Source: Rhodobacterales bacterium (GTDB lineage: Bacteria > Pseudomonadota > Alphaproteobacteria > Rhodobacterales > Rhodobacteraceae). Taken from it: a stretch of 64,000 bases of DNA. Made by a program: the position numbers and the translations under genes. Location of the stretch: NCBI GenBank assembly GCA_026400355.1, contig JAPLPE010000021.1, positions 1-64,000 of the forward strand, read 5' to 3'. Positions 21,278 to 30,297 of the stretch are shown piece by piece. Under the pieces are notes generated by a model. The model made no database searches. It worked only from the letters and a program-made list of their open reading frames with translations, and was not told the DNA's origin. The first letter of the stretch is position 1; every line of letters begins with the position of its first letter.

Positions 21278-21298
21278 CTCATAATGGAGAGCTCGGCC

Positions 21299-21657
21299 AT
21301 GCGCATCCTGTTGGTGCACCTGATTTACCGGTCGTGTCTGGCCAAGATTGCCGGGACATGGCCGCCAGCCTGAGTGGCCTATCTGACCGGATCGCTGCGG
21401 CGGGTGGGGCTTGACGATATCCATTTCATCGACGGGATGACCAACAATGTCGGCGACGATGACCTTGCCCGGCAGATGTCTGACATCGCTCCTGATGTCG
21501 TGGGTGTCACGTCAATCACGCCATCGATCTATGTGGCCGAACAGGTGCCGCCGTGTTTGAACGACTGATCCGCGTGCTGGTCGATGACGGGCTTCGTGCA
21601 CAGGAAACAGGCTGTTGTGTCTGCGGTGACGCAGCCTGTCGTTTCGCATTGTCCTGA
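21299..21657 (+). pseudogene. bchE: bchE 5' fragment joined to a V4R (bchJ-type) 3' fragment
   Basis: From ATG 21299 (after GGAGAG) the frame encodes the N-terminus of anaerobic Mg-protoporphyrin IX monomethyl ester cyclase: MRILLVH, WPPA, then VAYLTGSLRR, DIHFIDGMTNN, IAPDVVGVTSITPSIYVAEQ. Trp 25 is TGA (21371-21373). About codon 85 the homology ends in a deletion. A second frame, 21553-21657, encodes VFERLIRVLVDDG and a Cys-rich end, CCVCGDAACRF, the C-terminus of a V4R domain as in BchJ. So most of bchE and the 5' part of a bchJ-like gene are gone. The radical-SAM domain is absent, so no cyclase activity is possible. Confidence 0.82.
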
Positions 21658-21692
21658 AGCCGCAGAGAGGGGACGACAGCAGTGGCAGGATG

Positions 21693-21736
21693 TGTCAGAC
21701 TAGCCTGACTTACATATGTGTCAACTTTTGTTTACA
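21693..21736 (+). promoter_or_regulatory. Tandem PpsR/CrtJ-type operator in front of bchJ
   Basis: TGTCAGACTAGCCTGACT at 21693-21710 (one mismatch to TGT-N12-ACA at the last base) and the perfect TGTCAACTTTTGTTTACA at 21719-21736, with the classical 8-bp spacer. The pair lies 80 bp before the bchJ ATG. Confidence 0.75.
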
Positions 21737-21815
21737 CGACGTATTTCAGTTGGTGATACCGGCATCATGATGGTCCGGAACGTCACGGGCAGAACAGGAA
21801 GGGAAAAGGCAGGCG

Positions 21816-22424
21816 ATGGTCAAGACCCCGACAGGGTATCTTCGCAAGCCGACGGCGCCGGCCTTTGTTGCGCCGCAGCTTGTGCTTGAAGTTCTGAACG
21901 CTGTCGAATCCCAGATCGGACGGCAGGCACGGGTCGATGTCATGGCTGATGCAGAGATTGCTCGCATGCCGGGCCCGACCGAACCTGTGCCCGAAATGCG
22001 CGCGCACCGGCTGCACAGGGCCGTGCGCCATCTGTTTCCCGAAAGCGCCGCCGAAGTGATGAATGCCGCCGGACGGGCGACCGGAGATGGCCTGATGCTC
22101 AAGCAGTTGTCTTCCCGCGCGCAGACCATGCTCACGGGTGGCCCGTGGACGGTTGCGGCATGGCTCCTCGGGCGGTGGGCCAAGCAGAATTCCTGGACCT
22201 TTGCGGGCTCGGCTGTCTTCACGCCTGTCAACGGCCTTCAGTTCGACCTCGTCGGCAACCCGATGATCCGGGACGAAACCTCGACTGAAACGCTGTGCCA
22301 TTTCCACGAGGCCCTGTTCGAGAGGATGTTCCAGCGTCTTGTCGACCCGAATCTGGTCTGCCGGGAAATCGCATGTCAGGCGAGGGGCGCGCCATCCTGC
22401 CGGTTTGTCGTCGCGCTGGGCTGA
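21816..22424 (+). CDS. bchJ: BchJ-type V4R-domain protein (bacteriochlorophyll biosynthesis)
   Basis: 202 residues, full length for BchJ and without lesions. Blocks: MRAHRLHRAVRHLFPESAAE, MLKQLSSRAQTML, KQNSWTFAGSAVF, then the V4R C-terminus LCHFHEALFERMFQ, CREIACQARGAPSCRFVV. BchJ was originally linked to 8-vinyl reduction; it is now regarded as an accessory factor for the early chlorin pathway. The ATG follows a purine-rich AGGAAGGG region. It is controlled by the tandem PpsR-type boxes upstream. It sits beside a broken bchE, in the bchE-bchJ order known from purple-bacterial photosynthesis clusters, but here among housekeeping genes. Confidence 0.8.
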   Translation: MVKTPTGYLRKPTAPAFVAPQLVLEVLNAVESQIGRQARVDVMADAEIARMPGPTEPVPEMRAHRLHRAVRHLFPESAAEVMNAAGRATGDGLMLKQLSSRAQTMLTGGPWTVAAWLLGRWAKQNSWTFAGSAVFTPVNGLQFDLVGNPMIRDETSTETLCHFHEALFERMFQRLVDPNLVCREIACQARGAPSCRFVVALG

Positions 22425-22512
22425 CGGACGTACGGCCGGCCCGGTTTGCCTTGACTTCCTTCCGTCCAAGCGATGTATCGGCACGGTCACATCTGTCCCA
22501 AGGACCTAGCCC

Positions 22513-24501
22513 ATGCACATCTACCGCAGCCATACCTGCGCCGCCCTGACATCCGCCCATGTCGGGCAGAATGTCCGCCTGTCCGGCTGGGTGCATCGGG
22601 TGCGCGATCATGGCGGCATCCTCTTCATCGATCTGCGCGATCATTACGGCATCACGCAGGTCCTCTGCGACCCCGACAGCCCGGCCTTTGCGGCGGTCGA
22701 AAAGGTCCGCGCGGAATACTGCATCCGGATTGATGGCGAGGTGAAGGCCCGTGACGCCGCCCTCGTGAACCCCAAACTCCCCACCGGCGAGATCGAGGTG
22801 TTCATCCGCGAGATCGAGGTGCTGGGCGCCGCCGGTGAACTGCCGCTGCAGGTCTTCGGCGATCAGGACTACCCCGAGGAAACCCGCCTGCGCTACCGCT
22901 ACCTCGACCTCCGCCGCGAGGCGATGCAGCGTAACATGACGCTGCGGTCCGACGTTGTGGCGTCGATGCGCAAGCGGATGTGGGCGCAGGGCTTCCGCGA
23001 ATACCAGACGCCGATCATCACGGCGTCATCGCCCGAAGGGGCGCGCGACTTCCTTGTTCCCTCGCGCCTGCATCCGGGCAAATTCTACGCCCTCCCCCAA
23101 GCCCCCCAGCAGTTCAAGCAACTGCTGATGGTCTCGGGCTTTGACCGCTATTTCCAGATCGCGCCCTGCTTCCGTGACGAAGACCCCCGCGCCGACCGTT
23201 CGCCCACCGACTTCTATCAACTCGATATCGAGATGAGCTTTGTCACCCAAGAGGACGTGTTTGCCACTGTGCAGCCCGTCATTACCGGCATCTTCGAGGA
23301 GTTCGGCAAGGGCCGGAAGGTCGATCAGGTCTGGCCACAGATTTCCTACCGCGACGCCGCCCTCTGGTACGGCTCCGACAAGCCCGACCTGCGCAACCCC
23401 ATCCGCATGCAGGTGGTGAGCGAGCATTTCCGCGACTCCGGCTTTGCCGTCTTCGCCAAACTGCTGGAACAGGACGGCACCCAAATCCGCGCCATCCCCG
23501 CCCCGACCGGCGGCAGCCGCAAGTTCTGCGACCGCATGAACGCATGGGCGCAGAAAGAGGGCCTGCCCGGCATGGGCTATATCTTCTGGAGAAAGAGGGA
23601 AGAATCGGCTGATGCAGCGGATAGTGATTTTGCGGAGATTGTGGGTACCGTCGCGAAGACTCCGAATGGGGCCACGATCATCGCTGAGTCTGGAGGTTCG
23701 CCCGTTGCCCAGGACGGAAGCAAGCTATCGCTCGTAGATTTCAAGCTGTTGCTTTGGGCAATGCAAAACGCAGATGGCCTCGAACGCAAGAAGGCAGAAG
23801 CGATTTGGTCGAAGTATGTCGAAGCTGCTGGCCCCCTCGCCAAGAACATCGGCCCCGAACGGACCGAAGCGATCCGGGTGCAGCTTGGCCTTGGGCTGGG
23901 CGATGCGGCCTTCTTCCTTGGCGGCAAACCCGCCACCTTCGAAAAGATCGCAGGCAAGGCCCGCAACGTGATCGGCGAGGAACTGGGGCTGACCGAGAAG
24001 GACCGCTTCGCCTTCGCCTGGATCGTCGATTTCCCGATGTACCAGAAAGACCCCGAAACCAACCGCTTCGACTTCGAACACAACCCCTTCTCGATGCCCC
24101 AGGGCGGGCTTGAGGCCCTGAACGGCGACCCGCTCGCGGTGCACGCCTACCAGTATGACCTTGCCTGCAACGGCTACGAACTCGTCTCGGGCGGCATCCG
24201 CAACCACAAGCCCGAGATCATGTTCAAGGCCTTCGAAATCGCAGGCTACGACGCCGACGAGGTCCGCCGCCGCTTTGGCGGCATGGTCAACGCCTTCCAG
24301 TACGGCGCCCCTCCCCACGGCGGCTGCGCGGCTGGGATCGACCGGATCGTGATGCTGCTGGCCGACGAACAGAACATCCGCGAAGTCATCCTCTTCCCGA
24401 TGAACCAGCGGGCCGAAGACGTGATGATGGGCGCGCCCAGCGAACCCACGAACGAACAGCTCCGCGATCTGCGGCTCAGGGTGGTGGTGCCCGAGGCCTG
24501 A
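22513..24501 (+). CDS. aspS: Aspartate--tRNA ligase, with unusual internal insertion
   Basis: A class IIb aminoacyl-tRNA synthetase of 662 residues, against about 590 in relatives. OB-fold anticodon domain first ([20 protein letters not shown]), motif 2 [20 protein letters not shown], bacterial GAD insertion domain, motif 3 [18 protein letters not shown]. The extra length lies inside the GAD domain between GMGYIFW and [16 protein letters not shown]: about 70 residues from 23590 to about 23824, in frame, with visibly lower GC and different codons (AGA, ATA-poor, TCT, GTA) from the rest. The core motifs are intact, so the enzyme is probably active. The gene is monocistronic by spacing. Confidence 0.95.
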   Translation: MHIYRSHTCAALTSAHVGQNVRLSGWVHRVRDHGGILFIDLRDHYGITQVLCDPDSPAFAAVEKVRAEYCIRIDGEVKARDAALVNPKLPTGEIEVFIREIEVLGAAGELPLQVFGDQDYPEETRLRYRYLDLRREAMQRNMTLRSDVVASMRKRMWAQGFREYQTPIITASSPEGARDFLVPSRLHPGKFYALPQAPQQFKQLLMVSGFDRYFQIAPCFRDEDPRADRSPTDFYQLDIEMSFVTQEDVFATVQPVITGIFEEFGKGRKVDQVWPQISYRDAALWYGSDKPDLRNPIRMQVVSEHFRDSGFAVFAKLLEQDGTQIRAIPAPTGGSRKFCDRMNAWAQKEGLPGMGYIFWRKREESADAADSDFAEIVGTVAKTPNGATIIAESGGSPVAQDGSKLSLVDFKLLLWAMQNADGLERKKAEAIWSKYVEAAGPLAKNIGPERTEAIRVQLGLGLGDAAFFLGGKPATFEKIAGKARNVIGEELGLTEKDRFAFAWIVDFPMYQKDPETNRFDFEHNPFSMPQGGLEALNGDPLAVHAYQYDLACNGYELVSGGIRNHKPEIMFKAFEIAGYDADEVRRRFGGMVNAFQYGAPPHGGCAAGIDRIVMLLADEQNIREVILFPMNQRAEDVMMGAPSEPTNEQLRDLRLRVVVPEA

Positions 24502-24609
24502 GTCATCTGTGCATTCGAACGGTGCCTTGTTTACACGATTATGCGAGGTGCCCCTGGGCATTCCGGCTGTCATTCAGATTATCAAAACGTCCTGCCCCCG
24601 ACAGCATCG

Positions 24610-25473
24610 TTAGAACCACTGCCCCGGCTCCATCAGCCCAAGGTCAAGTAACTGCTGCGAATGCCAGGTGAACGGGGCCGAGTTGTGCCAGCGGAAGGTG
24701 TGGATATCAAAGCGCGAGCCCGGGTTGCGTTTGAGTGCCTTCGCCGTGCGGAACGAACAGATCGCGGCGGTCGGGCTGTTGTGCCATTCGCAGGCATAGG
24801 TGTTGTATTCCGGGACGTTGAACGTGTGATCCGCAAGGAGCCGCAGCCCGGCCGCTGCCCGGAACAGCCCGATCCGGTCGATCCGGCGGCGCGTCGGGGG
24901 AATATGTTCCTCGAACCGCCAGCGCAGGCCGCCAAAGAAATCAAGCTGGCGGATCGCGATGTTGTTTTCCCGGTCAGTCCGGCGCAGGGCGTAATAGCCA
25001 GAGCGGTCGATATAGGCATCTTCGAGCGACACTGCGGTCGGATGGGCCTCAAGATCGCCGGCATAAAGGTCGACGACATAGGTCAGCACATGCTCGCGCC
25101 GTTCTTCCATGCAGAAGGAAATCATCTCGCCCACGGTGCGGTGTTCGCAGAAGGGGTAGAACAGGTATTCGGCATTGTAGCAGTAGTAAAACCAGATGCC
25201 GGGCGCGGCGCTGATGCAGCCGTTGACGACCGTTTCCAGTGCCGCATCGGTCAGCATGTCATGGATCACGCGGATGACATTGGGCGCGATATCATCCGGC
25301 AGCGTCAGCGGTGCGGCGCCAAAGACCACGACATTGCGGAACCCAAGGCGCAACTGATGGCGGACTGTGGTGTCGAGTTCGACCGCATCTTCGGCCAGGA
25401 TCAGGCAGACGGGCCCCTTGGCCATCGTCTGTGGCGCAGAGGCAAGGAAGGTGGCGAGACTCTTAAACTGCAT
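24610..25473 (-). CDS. Conserved protein of unknown function, possibly glycosyltransferase-like
   Basis: 287 residues, no signal peptide. The early part has an alternating strand-helix pattern (PVCLILAEDAVELDTTVRH, NVVVFGAAPLTL) and there is an aromatic cluster, IWFYYCYNAEYLFYPFCEHR, then VGEMISFCMEERREHVLTYV and YVVDLYAGDLEAHPTAVS. From memory, similar uncharacterised proteins occur in Rhodobacteraceae and are sometimes labelled glycosyltransferase family 2-like; I see no clear DxD metal motif beyond VDLYAGD. It is divergent from miaB. Confidence 0.65.
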   Translation of the reverse strand: MQFKSLATFLASAPQTMAKGPVCLILAEDAVELDTTVRHQLRLGFRNVVVFGAAPLTLPDDIAPNVIRVIHDMLTDAALETVVNGCISAAPGIWFYYCYNAEYLFYPFCEHRTVGEMISFCMEERREHVLTYVVDLYAGDLEAHPTAVSLEDAYIDRSGYYALRRTDRENNIAIRQLDFFGGLRWRFEEHIPPTRRRIDRIGLFRAAAGLRLLADHTFNVPEYNTYACEWHNSPTAAICSFRTAKALKRNPGSRFDIHTFRWHNSAPFTWHSQQLLDLGLMEPGQWF

Positions 25474-25617
25474 GGGCCTGTCCTGCCGTCCGGTCGTGTT
25501 TGTGTTGTCGCCGGTCCGGACGAAGATTCTGTCAATTCCGGCGGCATTGCAAGTGAAGGGTCACCGGGGTAGATCATGCCCCTGTTTCCCACCGCCCAAG
25601 TAAGGACAAAGCGCCCG

Positions 25618-26931
25618 ATGCCGTCCGCGCCCAAGAAGCTGTTCATCAAGACCTACGGGTGCCAGATGAATGTCTATGACAGCGAACGCATGGCCGAAGC
25701 GCTGGGCGGGCAGGGCTATGTCACGACCGAGGTGGCGGAAGAGGCCGACATGGTCCTGCTGAACACCTGTCACATCCGCGAAAAGGCGGCCGAGAAGGTC
25801 TATTCTGATCTGGGGCGGATGAAGCCGCTGAAGGCGGCGAAGCCCGACCTCAAGATCGGGGTTGCGGGCTGTGTGGCGCAGGCCGAAGGGGACGAGATCA
25901 TGCGGCGGATGCCGATGGTCGATTTGGTCGTGGGTCCGCAAAGCTATCATCGCCTGCCCGCGATGGAGGCGGCAGTCGCGGGCGGGGCCAAGGTGGTGGA
26001 TACCGATTTCCCGGCCGAGGACAAGTTCGAGATCATGGCCGAACGCCCCCGGGTACAAAAGGGACCTGCGGCGTTCCTGACAGTGCAGGAGGGGTGTGAC
26101 AAGTTCTGTGCCTTCTGTGTTGTCCCCTATACTCGCGGAGCCGAGGTCAGCCGTCCAGCCGACCGTGTGCTGACCGAGGCGCGGGCGCTGGTCGCGGCGG
26201 GGGTCAGGGAACTCACGCTCTTGGGGCAGAACGTGAATGCCTGGCACGGGGCCGAAGGCGGGCTGGCCGGGCTGATCGCAGCCTTGGCGCGGATCCAGGG
26301 GCTCGAGCGCATCCGCTACACGACCTCGCACCCCAACGACATGGATGCCGCCCTGATCGCAGCGCATCGGGATGAGCCCAAGCTTATGCCCTACTTGCAT
26401 CTGCCAGTGCAGTCCGGGTCGGACCGGATCCTCAGGGCCATGAACCGCAAACACACGGTGGCCGAGTATCTATGGCTGATCGACAAGGTGCGCGCCGCGC
26501 GGCCTGACATCATCCTGTCGTCGGATTTCATCGTGGGTTTTCCCGGCGAGACGGATGCGGATTTCGAGGCGACACTTGATCTGGTCCGCAAAGTCCGGTT
26601 CGGGGCGGCCTACAGCTTCAAGTATTCGGCCCGGCCCGGCACCCCCGCGGCGGAACGGGAAGCACCCGATCCAGCGGTTGCGGATGACCGTTTGCAGCGG
26701 TTGCAGGCCCTGATCGAACAGCAGACGCAGGAGGTGATGGCCGCGATGGTCGGGCAGGAGACTTCGGTCCTGTTCGAACGGCGTGGCCGGATGGATGGAC
26801 AATGGACCGGAAAATCGGACCACCTTTTCGCGGTGCATGTCCGCGATTCGGGTGATCTGTGGGGCGAGGTGCGGCGTGTGCGCATTACCGGGGTCACTTC
26901 GCACTCGCTTTCAGGTCAAATACTCGGCTGA
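25618..26931 (+). CDS. miaB: tRNA-2-methylthio-N6-dimethylallyladenosine synthase
   Basis: A 437-residue radical-SAM methylthiotransferase acting on i6A37 of tRNAs. The N-terminal UPF0004 domain has cluster cysteines in [25 protein letters not shown] and [11 protein letters not shown]; the radical-SAM motif is [32 protein letters not shown] and a C-terminal TRAM domain follow. ATG 25618 gives the short N-terminus usual in the family; an in-frame ATG at 25576 adds 14 residues. It opens the miaB, secreted protein, phoH, ybeY, corC, lnt cluster. A perfect GCTGGC/GCCAGC hairpin at 26960-26973 follows. Confidence 0.95.
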   Translation: MPSAPKKLFIKTYGCQMNVYDSERMAEALGGQGYVTTEVAEEADMVLLNTCHIREKAAEKVYSDLGRMKPLKAAKPDLKIGVAGCVAQAEGDEIMRRMPMVDLVVGPQSYHRLPAMEAAVAGGAKVVDTDFPAEDKFEIMAERPRVQKGPAAFLTVQEGCDKFCAFCVVPYTRGAEVSRPADRVLTEARALVAAGVRELTLLGQNVNAWHGAEGGLAGLIAALARIQGLERIRYTTSHPNDMDAALIAAHRDEPKLMPYLHLPVQSGSDRILRAMNRKHTVAEYLWLIDKVRAARPDIILSSDFIVGFPGETDADFEATLDLVRKVRFGAAYSFKYSARPGTPAAEREAPDPAVADDRLQRLQALIEQQTQEVMAAMVGQETSVLFERRGRMDGQWTGKSDHLFAVHVRDSGDLWGEVRRVRITGVTSHSLSGQILG

Positions 26932-27121
26932 TCGTTTCCCGCTGGAAATCAATTGCAAGGCTGGCGGGCCAGCGTTTCGCAACGGGGTACAGTCAGGCCG
27001 GTTGCCTTTACAGGGTCGCGGAGCGGCCTTAATCATGTCCACAATTACTGGATATTCGTTCAGAAGTCGGGTCGAGACTCCTGTCTCGGTATCCTTGAGT
27101 GTAAACGAAAGGCTTTTGCAA

Positions 27122-27442
27122 ATGTTGAAGCGAGCAGTCCTTGCGACCGCGCTGGCGGTGATGGGTGGGCAGGCAATGGCCGATCTTGATCCGCTCGCCG
27201 GCAACTACTGGAACCAGGGTGGCGTTGTCACCGTGTCATGTTTCCGTGGCCCTCTGACGGTAACCGCCTGGGATCACCCGGAAGCGATCTTCGTCGATTC
27301 GCTGGTCGCAGTCGGCTATGACTACCCCTCGGCCTGGTCCATCGGCGACACGATCTGCAAGGACAGCAACCTTGTGGGCAATCCTGAAGGCCTCAAGGCC
27401 GCGATGGAACAGATCATCGCGGACGCACCCGGCAACAACTGA
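27122..27442 (+). CDS. Small periplasmic protein, function unknown
   Basis: 106 residues with a clear signal peptide (LKRAVLATALAVMGGQAMA, cleavage before DLDP). The mature part, LDPLAGNYWNQGGVVTVSC and YDYPSAWSIGDTICKDSNL, has two cysteines able to form a disulfide. I recall similar short periplasmic proteins in Rhodobacteraceae, uncharacterised. The ATG at 27122 follows a GAAAGG ribosome-binding site; longer in-frame extensions run into miaB and lack support. A hairpin, GAGAC/GTCTC, lies near 27077 in the leader. Confidence 0.7.
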   Translation: MLKRAVLATALAVMGGQAMADLDPLAGNYWNQGGVVTVSCFRGPLTVTAWDHPEAIFVDSLVAVGYDYPSAWSIGDTICKDSNLVGNPEGLKAAMEQIIADAPGNN

Positions 27443-27808
27443 GCCGGATCTGAGCAGTCTTTTGCGGGCATGTCGCGTGGATAGCGCGGTGTGCCCGTAA
27501 CGCATTAGAGCGAATGAGATCGGTATGGAACGGGCCTTTTGATCCTCAAGCGATACCTGCGCGCGACCCGGCGTTGAAGTCCGCCCGGAAGTTACCCTGA
27601 GCGATCGGCCCAGTTTATGCGCCACGCAGCATCATTCCTTGCGGTGACTTGAAGCACCACGATGCGGCCTTTCACGATTTGTCATGCGCCTGTTTCTTTG
27701 GCGGATCATGTCTGAAAACATGCCCTAGGGCTTCAAGGGACTTGCCGACACGCTATGTTGGAGTTCAGACTATGGATAAGGCCAAACTCAAACCGAAAGG
27801 AACCGCAC
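27443..27808. other. Non-coding gap before phoH
   Basis: 366 bp without a supported gene. It begins with an imperfect hairpin (CGGGCA...TGCCCG, 27468-27500) that may end the preceding transcript. The last 80 bp should contain the phoH promoter, but I see no convincing -35/-10 pair. No conserved RNA is recognised. Confidence 0.5.
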
Positions 27809-28837
27809 TTGGGCATCAGCATGCTGACCCCCGCGAACAGAGCCGATACATCCCACGAATCGGTGCTCGAGTTTCCCGACAATCGCTTGCTGATAGACCT
27901 CTGCGGTCAACACGACCGGAACCTAGCCACAATAGAGAAATTCCTGACGGTGCAGATTCTGCGCCGGGGCAACCGTCTGTCGCTGATCGGCGATAAGGCT
28001 GGGCGAAGCCGGGCGGCAGACGTTTTGTCCTCACTCTATACCCGGCTTGAGACGGGGCGTAGCGTCGAGGCTGGCGATATCGACCGCGAATTGCGGATGA
28101 GCGCGCCCGCGGCCGACCCGTTGCGGAGCAGCGGGGCCGAACAGATTGAACTCTTTCGCGGAGAGGGATCGGCAAGCCGCATGGAACTCAAGACGCGCCG
28201 CAAGCTGGTCGAGCCGCGGACAGAGGCGCAAAAGGCCTATGTGAAGGCGCTGTTTGATCACGAACTGGCCTTTGGCATCGGGCCTGCTGGGACGGGCAAG
28301 ACCTATCTGGCGGTTGCGGTGGGCGTGTCGATGTTTCTTGGCGGACATGTGGACAAGATCATTCTGTCGCGCCCTGCGGTCGAAGCAGGGGAACGGCTGG
28401 GTTTTCTGCCGGGCGACATGAAGGAAAAGGTCGATCCCTACATGCAGCCGCTTTATGACGCGCTGAACGATTTCCTGCCTGCCAAGCAGGTACAGAAAAT
28501 GCTTGAGGAAAAGGTGATCGAGATTGCGCCGCTGGCCTTCATGCGGGGGCGGACGCTGTCGAATGCCTTCTGCGTGCTGGACGAAGCGCAGAACGCGACG
28601 ACGATGCAGATGAAGATGTTCCTGACCCGTCTGGGCGAAGGCAGCCGCATGGTGATCACCGGCGACCGGACGCAGGTGGACCTGCCCAAAGGTGTGCCTT
28701 CGGGCCTTGCCGATGCGGAACGTCTGCTGAAGGGGATCAAGAAGATCAGCTTCAACTACTTCACCGCGAAGGATGTGGTGCGTCATCCTCTGGTCGCGGC
28801 GATCATCGAGGCCTATGATGGCGATCTGTCCGTTTAG
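27809..28837 (+). CDS. PhoH-family ATPase
   Basis: 342 residues from a TTG start at 27809, chosen because AAAGGA lies 6 nt ahead and relatives start MGI-x-L-TP; ATG 27821 is an alternative with poorer spacing. Walker A is GPAGTGKT, followed by RPAVEAGERLGFLPGDMKEK, Walker B CVLDEAQNAT and VITGDRTQVDLP, the PhoH/RNA-helicase-like core. The N-terminal part is KH-like (FLTVQILRRGNRLSLIGDK). Proposed role in RNA handling alongside YbeY, by the conserved phoH-ybeY pairing. First gene of a tight unit with ybeY, corC and lnt. Confidence 0.92.
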   Translation: MGISMLTPANRADTSHESVLEFPDNRLLIDLCGQHDRNLATIEKFLTVQILRRGNRLSLIGDKAGRSRAADVLSSLYTRLETGRSVEAGDIDRELRMSAPAADPLRSSGAEQIELFRGEGSASRMELKTRRKLVEPRTEAQKAYVKALFDHELAFGIGPAGTGKTYLAVAVGVSMFLGGHVDKIILSRPAVEAGERLGFLPGDMKEKVDPYMQPLYDALNDFLPAKQVQKMLEEKVIEIAPLAFMRGRTLSNAFCVLDEAQNATTMQMKMFLTRLGEGSRMVITGDRTQVDLPKGVPSGLADAERLLKGIKKISFNYFTAKDVVRHPLVAAIIEAYDGDLSV

Positions 28838-28852
28838 GGTGCTGCTGCGCGC

Positions 28853-29353
28853 ATGTTGGTTGATTGCCTGACCGAAGATCACCGCTGGGAGGCGCTGAGC
28901 CTTGAGGCGCTCGCCGAGGCTGCTGCCGTGGCCGTGCTGGAGCGGCTTGGCTTGGAGCCTTCGGTCTTTGAGATCAGCCTGCTGGGCTGCAACGACAATC
29001 GGATCGCGGAACTGAACGCTGATTTCCGTGGCAAGCCGCAGCCGACCAATGTGCTGAGCTGGCCGTCCGAGGAACGGGGCGCGCGGGTGGCGGGTGAAAT
29101 GCCTGCGCTGCCGGGACCGGGGGACGAGGAGGAACTGGGCGATATTGCCATCGCCTATGAAACCTGCGCCGCCGAGGCCGAGGCGGCGGGAAAGCCTCTC
29201 AAGGACCATGCGACGCATCTTCTTGTCCATGGGACCCTGCACCTGTTGGGATTCGACCATGAACGGACGGGCGACGCGACGCTCATGGAAGGGCTTGAGG
29301 TGGAAATCCTTGGCAAGCTCGGCATTTCTGACCCATACACGGTGGATCACTAG
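28853..29353 (+). CDS. ybeY: Endoribonuclease YbeY (16S rRNA maturation)
   Basis: 166 residues. The metal-binding signature reads HLLVHGTLHLLGFDHERTGD, with three His coordinating zinc. The N-terminal half has NRIAELNADFRGKPQPTNVLSW, characteristic of YbeY. It processes 16S rRNA 3' ends and takes part in ribosome quality control in other bacteria. It is placed 15 bp after phoH and 44 bp before corC. Confidence 0.95.
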   Translation: MLVDCLTEDHRWEALSLEALAEAAAVAVLERLGLEPSVFEISLLGCNDNRIAELNADFRGKPQPTNVLSWPSEERGARVAGEMPALPGPGDEEELGDIAIAYETCAAEAEAAGKPLKDHATHLLVHGTLHLLGFDHERTGDATLMEGLEVEILGKLGISDPYTVDH

Positions 29354-29397
29354 GCCCGCCCGCATGTCGCGATGCCGGCCCTGCAAGGAAGGAGATC

Positions 29398-30297
29398 ATG
29401 TCAGACCAGAGTAACGTGCCTTCGGCGCCCGGATCGGGCCGTACCGAAGCACTTGCCGACGAACCTGCCGAGGGGCAGAGTCGCGGCTTTTTCAGCCGGA
29501 TCATCGGGGCGCTGAGCCAATCTGACGCGCCATCTTCGGCCACGGACGGACCTTTCAGACCTGCCGCGACGTTGCAGATGCCGGGGATCGGCAACCTGCG
29601 GCGCAAGCGTGTCGAGGATGTTGCTGTGCCCAAGTCCGATATCGTTGCGGTTCCGGTGGACCTGACCTTTGAAAGGCTGGTCCAAGAATTCGGCGAAAGC
29701 GGGCTGAGCCGTATTCCTGTCTATGACGGAACGCTCGACGCGCCGCTGGGGATGGTCAACCTCAAGGATTTCGCGCTGCGCTATGGCTTTAACGGGCCGC
29801 CGACGGATTTCGACCTGCGCAGTATTCTTCGCCCTGTCCTCTACGTCCCGCCGTCGATGCCTTTGGCCGTGTTGTTGCAAAAGATGCAGGCCGACCGGGT
29901 GCACATGGCGCTGGTCATTGACGAATATGGCGGTACAGACGGGCTTGTGACGATCGAGGATCTGCTGGAAACGGTGGTTGGCGAGATCGACGACGAACAC
30001 GACGAGGCGGAGGAAAAGAACTTCGTCCGCGAAAGGACAGGCGTCTGGCTGGTGAAGGCGACAACCCCGCTGGAGGAGTTCGAGGCCGAGATCGGGATGG
30101 ACCTGACAGCCAACAAGACCATCGACGAGGAAGAAGTCGATACGGTGGGCGGCCTCGTCTTCATGCTGTCGGGCCACGTGCCCGAGCGGGGCGAGATCGT
30201 CAAACACCCCGATGGGCACGCGTTCGAGGTGCTGGACGCTGACCGTCGCCGGATCAAGCGGCTGCGGGTGCGTCTGAACGAGGCTGAAGAAGCGTGA
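29398..30297 (+). CDS. CorC/HlyC-type CBS-domain protein
   Basis: 299 residues with a Ser/Ala-rich head, two CBS domains (about 75-195, including VPVDLTFERLVQEFGESG and RVHMALVIDEYGGTDGLVTI) and a C-terminal CorC/transporter-associated domain (DTVGGLVFMLSGHVPERG). No membrane helices are seen, so it belongs to the CorC/TlyC class, which is linked to magnesium and cobalt homeostasis; the direct activity is unresolved. An AAGGAAGGAG ribosome-binding site precedes ATG 29398. It overlaps lnt by GTGA. Confidence 0.9.
   Translation: MSDQSNVPSAPGSGRTEALADEPAEGQSRGFFSRIIGALSQSDAPSSATDGPFRPAATLQMPGIGNLRRKRVEDVAVPKSDIVAVPVDLTFERLVQEFGESGLSRIPVYDGTLDAPLGMVNLKDFALRYGFNGPPTDFDLRSILRPVLYVPPSMPLAVLLQKMQADRVHMALVIDEYGGTDGLVTIEDLLETVVGEIDDEHDEAEEKNFVRERTGVWLVKATTPLEEFEAEIGMDLTANKTIDEEEVDTVGGLVFMLSGHVPERGEIVKHPDGHAFEVLDADRRRIKRLRVRLNEAEEA

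Noticed and set aside
24502-24609. PpsR-like TTGTTTACACGA near the aspS end
   Set aside because: No TGT lies 12 bp ahead of the ACA; only a half-site.
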